From Paludibacter sp. (lineage in GTDB: Bacteria > Bacteroidota > Bacteroidia > Bacteroidales > Paludibacteraceae): a stretch of DNA of 63,660 nucleotides. Below the pieces are notes generated by a model. It searched no databases. It had not been told where the DNA came from and saw only the letters and a list, made by a program, of their open reading frames with translations. This document shows, piece after piece, positions 52,457 to 60,828 of this stretch. The translations under genes and the position numbers were made by a program. Within the stretch, counting starts at the first letter, position 1. Every line of letters begins with the position of its first letter. The DNA is taken from assembly GCA_029973975.1 (NCBI GenBank), contig JARKQF010000125.1, positions 1 through 63,660 of the forward strand, given 5' to 3'.

Positions 52457-54400
52457 TTAATTATATTGATTCATCATGTTCTCCACTTCCGTGTTAATCA
52501 TGTTGGCAAAATCAGCAACCGGCATACTACCCTTGTCTCCTTCACCCTGACGGCGAACAGAAACTTCCTTGTTTTCAGCCTCTTTTTCGCCCACAATCAA
52601 CATATAAGGAATGCGTTTCAATTCATTGTCACGGATTTTACGTCCGATCTTCTCATTCCGATCATCCACCTGCACACGAATTTCCTGATTATTCAGTTCT
52701 TTGGCAATCTCGTAGGCATAGTCATTAAACTTCTCACTGATAGGAAGAATAACCACCTGGTCAGGAGTTAGCCATAAGGGGAATTTACCTGCAGTATGCT
52801 CGATCAGCACAGCCACAAAACGTTCCATGGAACCAAATGGCGCCCTGTGAATCATGACCGGACGGTGTTTCTGGTTATCCTCACCGGTATACTCCAGTTC
52901 AAAACGCTCCGGCAAGTTATAGTCAACCTGAATGGTACCTAACTGCCACCTGCGACCGATAGCATCCTTCACCATGAAGTCTAACTTTGGACCATAGAAC
53001 GCGGCTTCACCAAGCTCTACGCGGGCTTTTAAACCTTTTTCCTGGCATGCTTCAATGATAGCCTGTTCCGCTTTTTCCCAATTTTCTTCCGTACCGATGT
53101 ACTTTTCCTTGTTTTCAGGATCGCGTAAGGAAATCTGCACCTCAAAGTTTTTGAAATCAAGCGCGTTGAAGATGATGAAAATGATATCGACCACTTTCAG
53201 GAACTCATTTTTCAGCTGATCGGGGCGACAGAAAATATGTGCATCGTCTTGTGTAAAAGAGCGAACACGGGTAAGACCATGCAACTCACCACTCTGTTCG
53301 TAGCGATACACAGTACCAAATTCCGCCATACGCAATGGGAGATCTTTATAAGAACGCGGCTTAACCTTGTAAATTTCGCAATGGTGCGGACAGTTCATCG
53401 GTTTCAGTAAATACTCTTCCCCTTCTTCGGGTGTATGAATCGGCTGAAATGAATCTTTTCCGTATTTGGCATAGTGGCCGGATGTTACATACAACTGTTT
53501 ATTACCGATGTGCGGTGTCATTACCTGCTGATATTCAAATCTGCGTTGAATTTTCTTCAGAAAATCCTCGAGACGAAGGCGCAAGGCCGTACCACGAGGC
53601 AACCATAAAGGCAATCCCTTACCCACTGTTTCGGAAAAAGCAAACAATTCCAGTTCCTTGCCTATTTTACGGTGATCCCGTTTTTTAGCTTCCTCCAGTA
53701 AAACCAGATATTCATCCAGCATTTTCTTTTTAGGGAAAGTAATACCATATATGCGCGTCAGCATTTTACGCTTTTCATCACCACGCCAGTAAGCACCGGC
53801 AACACTGAGTAATTTGATGGCTTTAATTGCACCTGTATCAGGCAGGTGTGGTCCACGACAAAGATCGGTGAAATTTCCCTGTGAATACAGGGTAATCGTT
53901 CCGTCTTCCAGATCGTTAATCAGTTCCACCTTATATTCATCCCCTTTTTCACGGAATTTTTTGAGCGCATCGGCTTTGGTTATATCCGAACGCAGAATAG
54001 CTTCCTTACGGGCAGCCAGCTCCATCATTTTGGCTTCAATAGCAGGTAAATCACCTTCTTTAATCACAGCAGTACCCGGATCTACATCATAGTAGAAACC
54101 ATTCTCAATCGCCGGACCGATACCGAATTTGATACCCGGATATAGTTCCTGCAAGGCTTCTGCCATGAGGTGGGCAGAAGAATGCCAGAAAGCATGCTTC
54201 CCCTCTTCATCATCCCATTTATGCAGTTTAATGGAAGCGTCGGTGTTAATTGAACGGGACAAATCCCATATCTGGTCGTTTACTGAAATGGCCAGCACCT
54301 CTTGTGCCAGTCTGGGGCTGATGCTTTCAGCCAGCTGTAGTCCGGTAATGCCCGCGTTAAACTCACGAACCGAACTGTCGGGAAAAGTTATTTTTATCAT
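52457..54400 (-). CDS. thrS: Threonyl-tRNA synthetase
   Basis: 647 residues. Domains in order: N-terminal TGS (1 to about 62), the editing domain with [16 protein letters not shown] (about 73-88) and [10 protein letters not shown], the class II catalytic core (about 245-540) with [11 protein letters not shown] zinc-type cysteine, motif 2 [30 protein letters not shown] and motif 3 [20 protein letters not shown], then the anticodon domain (about 540-647). No T-box or leader peptide is seen upstream. It shares a short intergenic region with a divergent tRNA-Leu gene. Confidence 0.97.
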   Translation of the reverse strand: MIKITFPDSSVREFNAGITGLQLAESISPRLAQEVLAISVNDQIWDLSRSINTDASIKLHKWDDEEGKHAFWHSSAHLMAEALQELYPGIKFGIGPAIENGFYYDVDPGTAVIKEGDLPAIEAKMMELAARKEAILRSDITKADALKKFREKGDEYKVELINDLEDGTITLYSQGNFTDLCRGPHLPDTGAIKAIKLLSVAGAYWRGDEKRKMLTRIYGITFPKKKMLDEYLVLLEEAKKRDHRKIGKELELFAFSETVGKGLPLWLPRGTALRLRLEDFLKKIQRRFEYQQVMTPHIGNKQLYVTSGHYAKYGKDSFQPIHTPEEGEEYLLKPMNCPHHCEIYKVKPRSYKDLPLRMAEFGTVYRYEQSGELHGLTRVRSFTQDDAHIFCRPDQLKNEFLKVVDIIFIIFNALDFKNFEVQISLRDPENKEKYIGTEENWEKAEQAIIEACQEKGLKARVELGEAAFYGPKLDFMVKDAIGRRWQLGTIQVDYNLPERFELEYTGEDNQKHRPVMIHRAPFGSMERFVAVLIEHTAGKFPLWLTPDQVVILPISEKFNDYAYEIAKELNNQEIRVQVDDRNEKIGRKIRDNELKRIPYMLIVGEKEAENKEVSVRRQGEGDKGSMPVADFANMINTEVENMMNQYN

Positions 54401-54437
54401 ATTATGAACCTTACGAGTGGTTTTAAAAATTGAATCG

Positions 54438-54445
54438 CAAAGTTA
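54438..54445 (-). promoter_or_regulatory. Putative -7 element for thrS-mazG
   Basis: Minus-strand TAACTTTG, 38 bases before the thrS start. Confidence 0.55.
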
Positions 54446-54477
54446 AAGAAAATATGCCAATAATTAAAAATTTTGTT

Positions 54478-54485
54478 TATCTTTG
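54478..54485 (+). promoter_or_regulatory. Putative -7 element for tRNA-Leu(UAG)
   Basis: TATCTTTG, 18 bases before the tRNA 5' end. Confidence 0.6.
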
Positions 54486-54502
54486 CACCCGCTTCACACA
54501 AT

Positions 54503-54584
54503 GCGGCTGTGGCGTAATTGGTAGCCGCGCCAGACTTAGGATCTGGTGCCGAGAGGCGTGGGGGTTCGAGTCCCTTCAGCCGCA
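54503..54584 (+). tRNA. tRNA-Leu (anticodon UAG)
   Basis: Acceptor arms GCGGCTG (54503-54509) and CAGCCGC (54577-54583) pair fully, with discriminator A. Anticodon stem CCAGA/TCTGG holds loop CTTAGGA with TAG at 54537-54539. A long variable arm (TGCCGAGAGGCG region) and the T loop GTTCGAG complete a class II tRNA. CCA is not encoded. A strong terminator follows directly. Confidence 0.95.
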
Positions 54585-54626
54585 CACAAAAAATCCTGAT
54601 TCATATTGAGTCAGGATTTTTTGTGT
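54584..54626. terminator. Terminator after tRNA-Leu(UAG)
   Basis: ACACAAAAAATCCTGA (54584-54599) and TCAGGATTTTTTGTGT (54611-54626) form a perfect 16-bp stem with T runs in both directions. It can also terminate the GlsB-like transcript coming from the other side. Confidence 0.85.
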
Positions 54627-54688
54627 GGTATTGGGGGCTGTCACTAAAGTCCTATGTAGCAATCAAGTTGTGAATAAAGTTGGGCTAA

Positions 54689-55777
54689 TCAGTTTTTTGA
54701 GGCTTTAGTCTCCTTGCTAGCTTCTTTCATTTTAGCTTTTTTAGCCTTCTTGGCAGCTTTTTCTTTCGCCTTTTTTAGTTTCAGTTTCAGTTTTTCTTCT
54801 TTGGCCAGTTTGCGGGCAGCTTTTCTTTCATCCATCAGTTTGCGCAGGTATTCAACATAAGGCTGAATATAGCGCTGTTTTTTTGTTTCCAGCAGATCAT
54901 CCATAATCACCATCAAACCGGTTTCATAAACCGAACCAAAATCATGATCCTGAATAGAACCAAAGAAACGCATGGTGTCGGTCAGTCCGATATAAGCATT
55001 AAACATCGCGGGGACATTTTCGCCCTCATTCCGGACGGCTTTAATCAACAATTTATAATCATCAGCCGGTTTTTCTTCCGTAAAAATGGTTTTAGCCAGT
55101 TTTTTTGTTTTAGCACTAACTGCGATTGAGTTTTTAGGCTTGATTAATCCATCGGTATCCTGAAAATGTTTGGACAGGTATTCATAAATCAACTCACGGC
55201 TTTTTACCGGATAATCTTTGTAAATAGTCACTTTGCCTATAAAATACTTTGCACCTTTAACCGAGTGAATGAGCGCGCCCAGACCATCCCAAAGATTATC
55301 CAGTGCAAATAAGCTTTTCATCCCCATTTTGGTAGTCTGATAGTCCGGTTGAACAAAAGCGCGACCTAATTCGATGGTATGAGGCATGAATTCTTTAATG
55401 AATTTTTCGTTGAAGTTAAACAGGTGAGACATAACGAAAGCCGGCTGTCCGTCTTCTTTCAATTCTACATCGGTACCCGACAAGAAACGATACCCACCGA
55501 TAATCTGCTCTGCATCAGGGTCCCATACAATTAACTGTTTGTATGGTTTCTCCATATAATCAAATTTATCCGTATCAATTTCTTCTCCGGTTCCTCCTCC
55601 ACCGGCACGGAAAGACACCTCCCGCAAACGTCCGATTTCGCGCATCACATTAGGAGAATCATGTGCCGTAATAATATAAATCTGATTACCTGATTTATTG
55701 GTTGGTCTCAAAAATTTATCCGGGGTAAGTTCGCTTTTAAGGATTTCCCTGTCTATGGGTTCAATAATATCTTTCAT
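54689..55777 (-). CDS. GlsB/OlsB-like N-acyltransferase (GNAT fold) with basic tail
   Basis: 362 residues. The fold is the GNAT-like acyl-ACP-dependent N-acyltransferase of the hemolysin/OlsB group: VMREIGRLREVSFRAGGGGTG (about 44-64), YKQLIVWDPDAEQIIGGYRFLSG (about 78-100), HTIELGRAFVQPDYQ (about 132-146) and DNLWDGLGALI. In Bacteroides the GlsB enzyme of this group N-acylates glycine for glycine lipids; by similarity I infer the same or an ornithine-type reaction. The usual GlsA partner is not adjacent. The last 45 residues are an unusual Lys/Ala-rich helix (KLKLKKAKEKAAKKAKK), perhaps for membrane or nucleic-acid contact. Confidence 0.8.
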   Translation of the reverse strand: MKDIIEPIDREILKSELTPDKFLRPTNKSGNQIYIITAHDSPNVMREIGRLREVSFRAGGGGTGEEIDTDKFDYMEKPYKQLIVWDPDAEQIIGGYRFLSGTDVELKEDGQPAFVMSHLFNFNEKFIKEFMPHTIELGRAFVQPDYQTTKMGMKSLFALDNLWDGLGALIHSVKGAKYFIGKVTIYKDYPVKSRELIYEYLSKHFQDTDGLIKPKNSIAVSAKTKKLAKTIFTEEKPADDYKLLIKAVRNEGENVPAMFNAYIGLTDTMRFFGSIQDHDFGSVYETGLMVIMDDLLETKKQRYIQPYVEYLRKLMDERKAARKLAKEEKLKLKLKKAKEKAAKKAKKAKMKEASKETKASKN

Positions 55778-55833
55778 TCTAAAATGTCTTCAAAAATATA
55801 CATATATATACTAAAATACCTCTTTTCAAGCTG

Positions 55834-55841
55834 CAAATGTA
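55834..55841 (-). promoter_or_regulatory. Putative -7 element for the GlsB-like gene
   Basis: Minus-strand TACATTTG, 57 bases before the start. A second match (TATTTTTG, 55791-55798) would leave only a very short leader. Confidence 0.4.
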
Positions 55842-56075
55842 CTGTTTTTTTATTAAAATCGATAAATGAAGTTATATATTTATCCATTTTTTTTATATCA
55901 CTTTCAGATACTTAAATTAATATACAAAGCTGTATTATATATAATTACTCGTACAACCTAACCTGCGGAAAACGAATCACATCCATAATCATAAAAATTC
56001 ATTTTAAAATTGAGATAAAACAGCCTTTTTTTGAAAATATTTGAGTCAAATGTTTTTCAATCAGAATAAAAGCAA

Positions 56076-56083
56076 TATATTTG
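56076..56083 (+). promoter_or_regulatory. Putative -7 element for hup
   Basis: TATATTTG, 68 bases before the hup ATG. Confidence 0.55.
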
Positions 56084-56150
56084 CAGTTCGAAAATCGAAA
56101 AAGAAGAACATATAATAAATATAATATTAACTAATAAAAAACTTATTAAA

Positions 56151-56423
56151 ATGACAAAAGCAGATATCGTAAACGAAATTGCTAAAAACACAGGAATTGA
56201 TAAAGCATCTGTGCTGGCAACCGTAGAAGCTTTTATGGAAACAATCAAGGATTCTCTTTCAAAAAACGAGAATGTATATTTAAGAGGTTTCGGTAGTTTT
56301 GTAATCAAACAAAGAGCACAAAAAACAGCCCGTAACATTTCAAAAAATACGACTATCATCATACCTGCACACAACATTCCATCATTTAAGCCTGCGAAGA
56401 CTTTTGTTAGTGTAGTTAAATAA
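56151..56423 (+). CDS. hup: HU-family DNA-binding protein
   Basis: 90 residues, the normal HU length. MTKADIVNEIAKNTGIDKASVLATVEAFMETIKDSL (1-36) forms the two N-terminal helices. VYLRGFGSFVIKQRAQKTARNISKNTTIIIPAHNIPSFKPAKTF (about 43-85) gives the beta-saddle and DNA-binding arms, with GFGSF and the arm-tip region; the arm-tip proline of classical HU is shifted (TIIIPAHNIPSFKP). It bends and compacts DNA. It is followed by a tiny basic ribosomal-type protein and rng, a conserved Bacteroidetes order. Confidence 0.95.
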   Translation: MTKADIVNEIAKNTGIDKASVLATVEAFMETIKDSLSKNENVYLRGFGSFVIKQRAQKTARNISKNTTIIIPAHNIPSFKPAKTFVSVVK

Positions 56424-56442
56424 TTTTTAAAACAAATAGAAA

Positions 56443-56532
56443 ATGCCAAGCGGAAAAAAAAGAAAAAGACACAAAATGGCTACGCATAAGCGTAAGAAAA
56501 GACTAAGAAAAAACAGGCATAAAAAGAAATAA
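56443..56532 (+). CDS. 29-residue basic protein, AURKAIP1/COX24 (mS38/bS22-like) type
   Basis: ATG 56443 to TAA 56530-56532, 29 residues. The sequence is MPSGKKRKRHKMATHKRKKR and then LRKNRHKKK: over half Lys/Arg with four histidines. It matches the pattern of the AURKAIP1/COX24 C-terminal domain, in which KMxxHKxKKRxRKxR binds the small ribosomal subunit (mitochondrial mS38, actinobacterial bS22). Bacteroidetes genomes carry near-identical ORFs next to hup and rng. It starts 19 bp after hup, so the two share a message. The assignment rests on pattern memory. The ORF is below common length cut-offs and is easily missed. Confidence 0.8.
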   Translation: MPSGKKRKRHKMATHKRKKRLRKNRHKKK

Positions 56533-56567
56533 AATTGTCTAAATTGGTCTTTATTTTAAAGTCCGGG

Positions 56568-56605
56568 AAACAAACTTAAAGACTTTTACTTTAAGTTTGT
56601 TTTTT
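56568..56605 (+). terminator. Hairpin between the small basic protein gene and rng
   Basis: AAACAAACTTAAAG (56568-56581) and CTTTAAGTTTGTTT (56589-56602) form a perfect 14-bp stem with a 7-base loop and more T residues. It should end the hup message or make rng expression depend on read-through. Confidence 0.75.
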
Positions 56606-56642
56606 GTTTGAGCGAAAACAAAAACATTAAATCATAAATAAA

Positions 56643-58229
56643 GTGGATAGCGAATTTGTAGTAGATGTACAACCATCTGAAATTTCAATTGCGCTGCTGG
56701 AAAACAAGAGACTGGTTGAATTCAACCGCGAAAGCCGTGAAGCACGGTTTGCCGTAGGAAATATCTACCTGGGAAGGGTTAAAAAATTAATGCCCGGTTT
56801 AAATGCAGCATTTGTAGATGTTGGTTTCGAAAAAGACGCTTTTCTTCATTATCTTGATTTAGGATCCAATTTCAACACCCTTAACCAATTTACAACGCAG
56901 GTGCTGAGCGACCGTAAAAAGGCGCCTTCGATAAATAAGGTTAAACACCATCCGGAAATTGATAAAAACGGTTCAATCGGTGATGTACTTAAGACAGGAC
57001 AGGACATTTTGGTTCAGGTAGCCAAAGAGCCTATCTCTACAAAAGGGCCCCGACTGACAGCCGAAGTTTCGATTGCCGGAAGATTTTTAGTACTGATTCC
57101 ATTTGCCGACAAAGTTTCCGTTTCTCAGAAGATTACTTCCGAGGAAGAAAGGATAAGGCTTAAACAGCTGATTCAAAGCATTAAACCCAAAGGGTTTGGA
57201 GTAATTGTAAGAACAGTTGCAGAAGATAAGAAAGTAGCGGAATTAGTCAACGAACTCAATATCCTGGTGAAACGTTGGGAAGAAGCAGTTACAAAATTGC
57301 AACAAGCCAAAGGAATTTCACTGATTTTAGAAGAATTAGGTCGCACGGTGGGAATAATTAGAGATTTATTCAACACCAGTTATAACAATATCCACGTAAA
57401 CGATCCGGATATCTTTACCGAAGTAAAAGATTATGTAGAATTAATTGCACCGGACCGGAAAGATATTGTGAAACTTTATAAAGATGACACACCGATTTTT
57501 GATCATTTTGGTATTACCAAGCAAATTAAATCTGGCTTCGGTAAGACAGTTTCTTTCAAAAGCGGTGCTTATCTGATTATCGAACACACAGAAGCGCTGC
57601 ATGTTATCGACGTAAACAGCGGAAACAGGTCCAAGAATTCAGCCGGACAAGAAGGCAATGCATTGGATGTCAATCTGGCTGCTGCAGATGAAATCGCACG
57701 TCAGTTACGCTTACGCGACATGGGTGGAATTATTGTTGTTGATTTTATCGACATGCACGAAAATGAAAACAGGCAAAAACTGTATGACAGAATGCGTGAA
57801 GTTATGTCGAACGACAGAGCAAAGCACAATATTTTACCGCTCAGCAAATTTGGTTTGATGCAAATGACCCGTCAGCGGGTTCGCCCTGTCACCGACATCA
57901 ACATTGAAGAAAAATGCCCGACCTGCTTGGGAACCGGGAAAATGCAACCTTCAATCTTATTTGTCGATCAGATAGAAGAAAAAATTGACCATTTGGTGAA
58001 TGGTCTGAAAATTAAAAAATTTGCATTGCATCTTCATCCGTATGTTGAAGCTTTTATCTCTAAAGGTATCAATTCGTTGAAGTTGAAATGGAAACTAAAA
58101 TATGGTGTAGGCTGTAAAATCATTGCTTCACAACAAATTGGGTTTCTGCAGTACAAATTTTACGATGGTAAGGGGGTTGAAATAAACCTGAAACAGGAAT
58201 TGGAAAAGCATGATGAAATCAAAGCTTGA
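56643..58229 (+). CDS. rng: Ribonuclease E/G family endoribonuclease (RNase G)
   Basis: 528 residues from the GTG at 56643; no ATG gives a complete N-terminus. The S1 domain (about 35-130) has RFAVGNIYLGRVKKLMPGLNAAFVDVGFEKDAFLHYLDL. The 5'-sensor/RNase H-like region follows, and the catalytic aspartates are in LHVIDVNSGNRS and IIVVDFIDM. The zinc-link cysteines appear as EKCPTCLGTGK (about 421-431). There is no long degradosome scaffold, so the G-type. It processes rRNA 5' ends and decays mRNA. The neighbours hup and the small ribosomal protein fit a ribosome-related context. Confidence 0.95.
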   Translation: MDSEFVVDVQPSEISIALLENKRLVEFNRESREARFAVGNIYLGRVKKLMPGLNAAFVDVGFEKDAFLHYLDLGSNFNTLNQFTTQVLSDRKKAPSINKVKHHPEIDKNGSIGDVLKTGQDILVQVAKEPISTKGPRLTAEVSIAGRFLVLIPFADKVSVSQKITSEEERIRLKQLIQSIKPKGFGVIVRTVAEDKKVAELVNELNILVKRWEEAVTKLQQAKGISLILEELGRTVGIIRDLFNTSYNNIHVNDPDIFTEVKDYVELIAPDRKDIVKLYKDDTPIFDHFGITKQIKSGFGKTVSFKSGAYLIIEHTEALHVIDVNSGNRSKNSAGQEGNALDVNLAAADEIARQLRLRDMGGIIVVDFIDMHENENRQKLYDRMREVMSNDRAKHNILPLSKFGLMQMTRQRVRPVTDINIEEKCPTCLGTGKMQPSILFVDQIEEKIDHLVNGLKIKKFALHLHPYVEAFISKGINSLKLKWKLKYGVGCKIIASQQIGFLQYKFYDGKGVEINLKQELEKHDEIKA

Positions 58230-58232
58230 ATT

Positions 58233-58266
58233 AAAGACCGTACTGTGTTGTACGGTCTTTTTTTTT
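58233..58266 (+). terminator. Terminator of rng
   Basis: AAAGACCGTA (58233-58242), an 8-base loop, then TACGGTCTTT (58251-58260) with a T9 tract overlapping the stem end. It lies 3 bases after the stop codon. Confidence 0.88.
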
Positions 58267-58286
58267 GAAAAAAACTTTCGATAGTA

Positions 58287-58317
58287 TTTGCTAATTATAA
58301 AAAAGAACGTATATTTG
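58287..58317 (+). promoter_or_regulatory. Promoter of the tRNA-Gly/Leu/Leu cluster
   Basis: TTTG (58287-58290) and TATATTTG (58310-58317) with a 19-base spacer. A small CCGATT/AATCGG hairpin follows in the leader before the first tRNA at 58373. Confidence 0.72.
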
Positions 58318-58372
58318 CACTCCGATTGCGAATCGGGGTATTTGAGTTTAGATTAGCAAACGGAAGTACAAT

Positions 58373-58445
58373 GCGAAAATAGCTCAGTTGGTAGAGCATA
58401 ACCTTGCCAAGGTTAGGGTCGCGGGTTCGAGTCCCGTTTTTCGCT
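58373..58445 (+). tRNA. tRNA-Gly (anticodon GCC)
   Basis: Acceptor arms GCGAAAA (58373-58379) and TTTTCGC (58438-58444) pair, discriminator T. D arm AGCTCAGTTGGTAGAGC, anticodon stem TAACC/GGTTA with loop TTGCCAA (GCC at 58406-58408), and T arm GCGGGTTCGAGTCCCGT. CCA not encoded. First of a three-tRNA cluster. Confidence 0.96.
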
Positions 58446-58499
58446 CAAAACACAGTGAAACGGCGCGTTTCACTTTTTCATGGAGTATTATTACCATCT

Positions 58500-58583
58500 G
58501 CCCAGATGGTGAAATTGGTAGACACGCTAGTTTCAGGGACTAGTGGCCGCAAGGCTGTGCAGGTTCGAGTCCTGTTCTGGGCA
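58500..58583 (+). tRNA. tRNA-Leu (anticodon CAG)
   Basis: Acceptor arms GCCCAGA (58500-58506) and TCTGGGC (58576-58582) pair, discriminator A. Anticodon stem CTAGT/ACTAG with loop TTCAGGG gives CAG. The long variable arm (GGCCGCAAGGCT region) marks a class II tRNA. CCA not encoded. 54 bases after tRNA-Gly. Confidence 0.95.
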
Positions 58584-58597
58584 CACTTTAACTTCAT

Positions 58598-58684
58598 GCG
58601 CAGGTGGTGAAATTGGTATACACGCTACTTTGAGGGGGTAGTGCCGGTTACGGCGTGTGAGTTCGAGTCTCATCCTGCGCACCA
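58598..58684 (+). tRNA. tRNA-Leu (anticodon GAG), CCA encoded
   Basis: Acceptor arms GCGCAGG (58598-58604) and CCTGCGC (58674-58680), discriminator A, followed by CCA in the DNA (58682-58684), unlike the other three tRNA genes here. Anticodon loop TTGAGGG gives GAG. It lies 14 bases after the CAG gene and closely resembles it in the D-arm region. It almost touches the stop codon of the convergent CDF gene. Confidence 0.95.
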
Positions 58685-58685
58685 G

Positions 58686-59582
58686 TCATTTCTTTACATA
58701 CGGTTCCGTATGAATATTTGTTACCGTTTTTGATCCGAATTTTTCTCTTAAACTGACTTCAATTTCAGTTGCCACGTCGTGCGATTTCACAAAACTGATA
58801 TCCTTATCCAATTTAATGTGTACGTCTATCGCAAAAATATTGCCTATTTTACGTGTTTTCAGATTATGTTGAAATATTACATCCGGATGTGCCTCGATTA
58901 TTTCAATAATTGACTTTTCTGTTTCCTTTGGCAAAGATCTTTCGAGCAGCTCATGTACACTGGGCATTCCAAGCTCAAAAGCAACCTTGAGAATAAAAAC
59001 ACTGACAATAACTCCGGCTATCGGGTCCAGGATTCGCCAGGATTCGCCTAAAAATATAGCACCCGAGATTCCCAGAGCTGTCCCGATAGAGGAAAAGGCA
59101 TCGGAACGGTGATGCCAGGCATTGGCTATAACAGCATTACTATTGATCTTATCTCCCACAATTTTAGTGTACCAGAATAAAGCTTCTTTGGAGACAATGG
59201 AAACCAATGCTGCTACTAAAGCTAGATAAGTAGGCTTTTCAAGTACATTGCCTTCAAAAACTTGTATTATTTTAGATAAACCACTCCAAAAAATACCAAT
59301 TCCCACCAGTATCAATGCTAAACTAATCAATAGCGTGGCAAAAGTTTCAAATTTTCCGTGCCCGTATCTGTGATCATCATCTTTATCCTTATCTGATATC
59401 CCAATAAAAAGAATGACCAGCACGTCTGTAACAAAATCAGATAACGAATGGATACCATCGGCAATCATAGCTGTACTTTTACCTACAAAACCAGCAATAA
59501 TTTTCAATATGGTTAAAACCATATTTACAGCAAATCCAATCCAGGTCACTTTCCTGGCTTCTTTTACTCTATTCATAATCAT
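58686..59582 (-). CDS. Cation diffusion facilitator, FieF-like
   Basis: 298 residues. Six membrane helices (about 12 to 210) with the metal sites of CDF proteins: MIADGIHSLSDFVTDV (about 39-54; HxxxD in helix 2 preceded by Asp) and NAWHHRSDAFSSIG (about 151-164; HxxxD in helix 5). The C-terminal cytoplasmic domain (about 213-298) contains HPDVIFQHNLKTRKIGNIFAIDVHIKLD, a ferredoxin-like dimerisation module. It exports Zn2+, Fe2+ or Mn2+ by proton exchange. It follows the other CDF gene by only 3 bp, so one operon. Confidence 0.93.
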   Translation of the reverse strand: MIMNRVKEARKVTWIGFAVNMVLTILKIIAGFVGKSTAMIADGIHSLSDFVTDVLVILFIGISDKDKDDDHRYGHGKFETFATLLISLALILVGIGIFWSGLSKIIQVFEGNVLEKPTYLALVAALVSIVSKEALFWYTKIVGDKINSNAVIANAWHHRSDAFSSIGTALGISGAIFLGESWRILDPIAGVIVSVFILKVAFELGMPSVHELLERSLPKETEKSIIEIIEAHPDVIFQHNLKTRKIGNIFAIDVHIKLDKDISFVKSHDVATEIEVSLREKFGSKTVTNIHTEPYVKK

Positions 59583-59585
59583 AAT

Positions 59586-60488
59586 TTAATGTGAACAGTT
59601 CTCGAAGCAACAAATCTCATTTTTTGTTTCGAATTCTATTGTTGCATGTTGAATATTCAAGGTTTTCAGCTCATCCCGGATTTTGTTTTTTAATAGAGAT
59701 ATTTCATCCAGTGTCAGCGATTTATTTAAAACAATATGGGTGGTCACCACATTGTACTCACCATCAACAGACCAGCTGTGAAAATCATGAATGGATTCAA
59801 CTTCTTCAAAATCGGTAATCCGTTTTTTTATTTGATCCATATCAAGTTCAGCCGGAGTTCCCTGAAGAATGATGTGCATGCTGGATTTGATATTCTGAAA
59901 CACCTGAATCAGGATGTAAATTGAAATCAGCACCGATAAAACAGGGTCAATTACAGGTACATCAAAAAAATACATAATGACAGAACCAATCAGAATAGCC
60001 CCCCACCCCAACACATCTTCCCAAAGATGCAACGACACCACTTTCTCGTTCAAAGAACTGCCTCTTCTTAATCGCAACACAGCTGCCCCATTGATAACAA
60101 TCCCCAGAATTGCTAACAGAAACATACCTTCTACATTGGTTTCCTGCGGGTTAAATATTCTGGGGACGGTTTCGAACAGTATCAGGATACTACCTACCAG
60201 CAAAACGACCGAATTGATTATTGCGCCTAACAAAGAAAAACGCTTGTAACCATAAGAATACTTTTCATCACTTCCTTTTTTCGACAACTTTTGAAAATAC
60301 CAGGCTAGCCCGAGCGAAATACTATCGCCAAAATCATGTACGGCATCTGAAAGAATCGCGACACTATTTGTCAGTAATCCACCAATAATTTCAATGATGG
60401 TAAAACTGAAATTCAAGAAAAACGCTATCCCGATATTTTTCTCGCTGTTGTGGTGGTGATGATTATCAGAGGACTTAATTTGATGCAT
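59586..60488 (-). CDS. Cation diffusion facilitator, CzcD/ZitB-like
   Basis: 300 residues. A histidine-rich N-terminus (SSDNHHHHNSEKN, 6-18) precedes six helices. Metal sites are AILSDAVHDFGDSISLGLAW (about 43-62) and LHLWEDVLGW (about 153-162). The C-terminal domain carries VESIHDFHSWSVDGEYNVVTTHIVL, and the protein ends with ENEICCFENCSH, a Cys/His tail likely to bind zinc. This is the zinc-type pattern. The two adjacent, different CDFs suggest a metal-detoxification unit. No regulator gene is adjacent. Confidence 0.93.
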   Translation of the reverse strand: MHQIKSSDNHHHHNSEKNIGIAFFLNFSFTIIEIIGGLLTNSVAILSDAVHDFGDSISLGLAWYFQKLSKKGSDEKYSYGYKRFSLLGAIINSVVLLVGSILILFETVPRIFNPQETNVEGMFLLAILGIVINGAAVLRLRRGSSLNEKVVSLHLWEDVLGWGAILIGSVIMYFFDVPVIDPVLSVLISIYILIQVFQNIKSSMHIILQGTPAELDMDQIKKRITDFEEVESIHDFHSWSVDGEYNVVTTHIVLNKSLTLDEISLLKNKIRDELKTLNIQHATIEFETKNEICCFENCSH

Positions 60489-60555
60489 TTTGAGTGATAT
60501 ATATTAAACAAAACAAACTAATTTGACCCTTGTTCACAGGAAAATTAATTTCAGA

Positions 60556-60563
60556 CAAAAATA
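60556..60563 (-). promoter_or_regulatory. Putative -7 element for the CDF pair
   Basis: Minus-strand TATTTTTG, 67 bases before the CzcD-like start. Confidence 0.45.
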
Positions 60564-60793
60564 GAATTAAATATTTAATTATCATTGTTGTCAGGTGAAA
60601 AATATTGAGATTCTTCGCTACGCTCAGAATGACAGTATTGCTGCCAAGCTAACCCCTTGCTATAATACATATAGTTGATTGTCATGACATATCTTATTTA
60701 GAGTTCTTAATGACCTATTCCAAACGGCTTATTTGAATGATTAATATTTCAAAAAAGCCGGCAGAATAAACATGAGATTTGCAATAAAAAACG

Positions 60794-60801
60794 TACTTTT
60801 G
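60794..60801 (+). promoter_or_regulatory. Putative -7 element for the TPR/PD40 gene
   Basis: TACTTTTG, 27 bases before the ATG at 60829. Confidence 0.55.
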
Positions 60802-60828
60802 TGGAAATGAGTTTAAATATTGCTTTCA

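Larger units (their letters stand above)
55778..56150. other. Intergenic region between the GlsB-like gene and hup
   Basis: 373 AT-rich bases. I see a candidate promoter for each flanking gene and a short ATATATA stretch near 55800, but no ORF, RNA fold or repeat that I can support. Confidence 0.5.
60489..60828. other. Intergenic region with a CTACGCTCAGAATGA-type repeat
   Basis: 340 bases between divergent units. Besides the two promoters it contains ATTCTTCGCTACGCTCAGAAT (within 60607-60634), a short hairpin word that I recall as a dispersed intergenic repeat in Bacteroidetes and other genomes. I see no ORF and no stable RNA. Confidence 0.5.

Noticed and set aside
54401-54502. T-box or leader attenuator for thrS
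   Set aside because: The short divergent region holds only promoters. No T-box motif, Thr-rich ORF or terminator is present.
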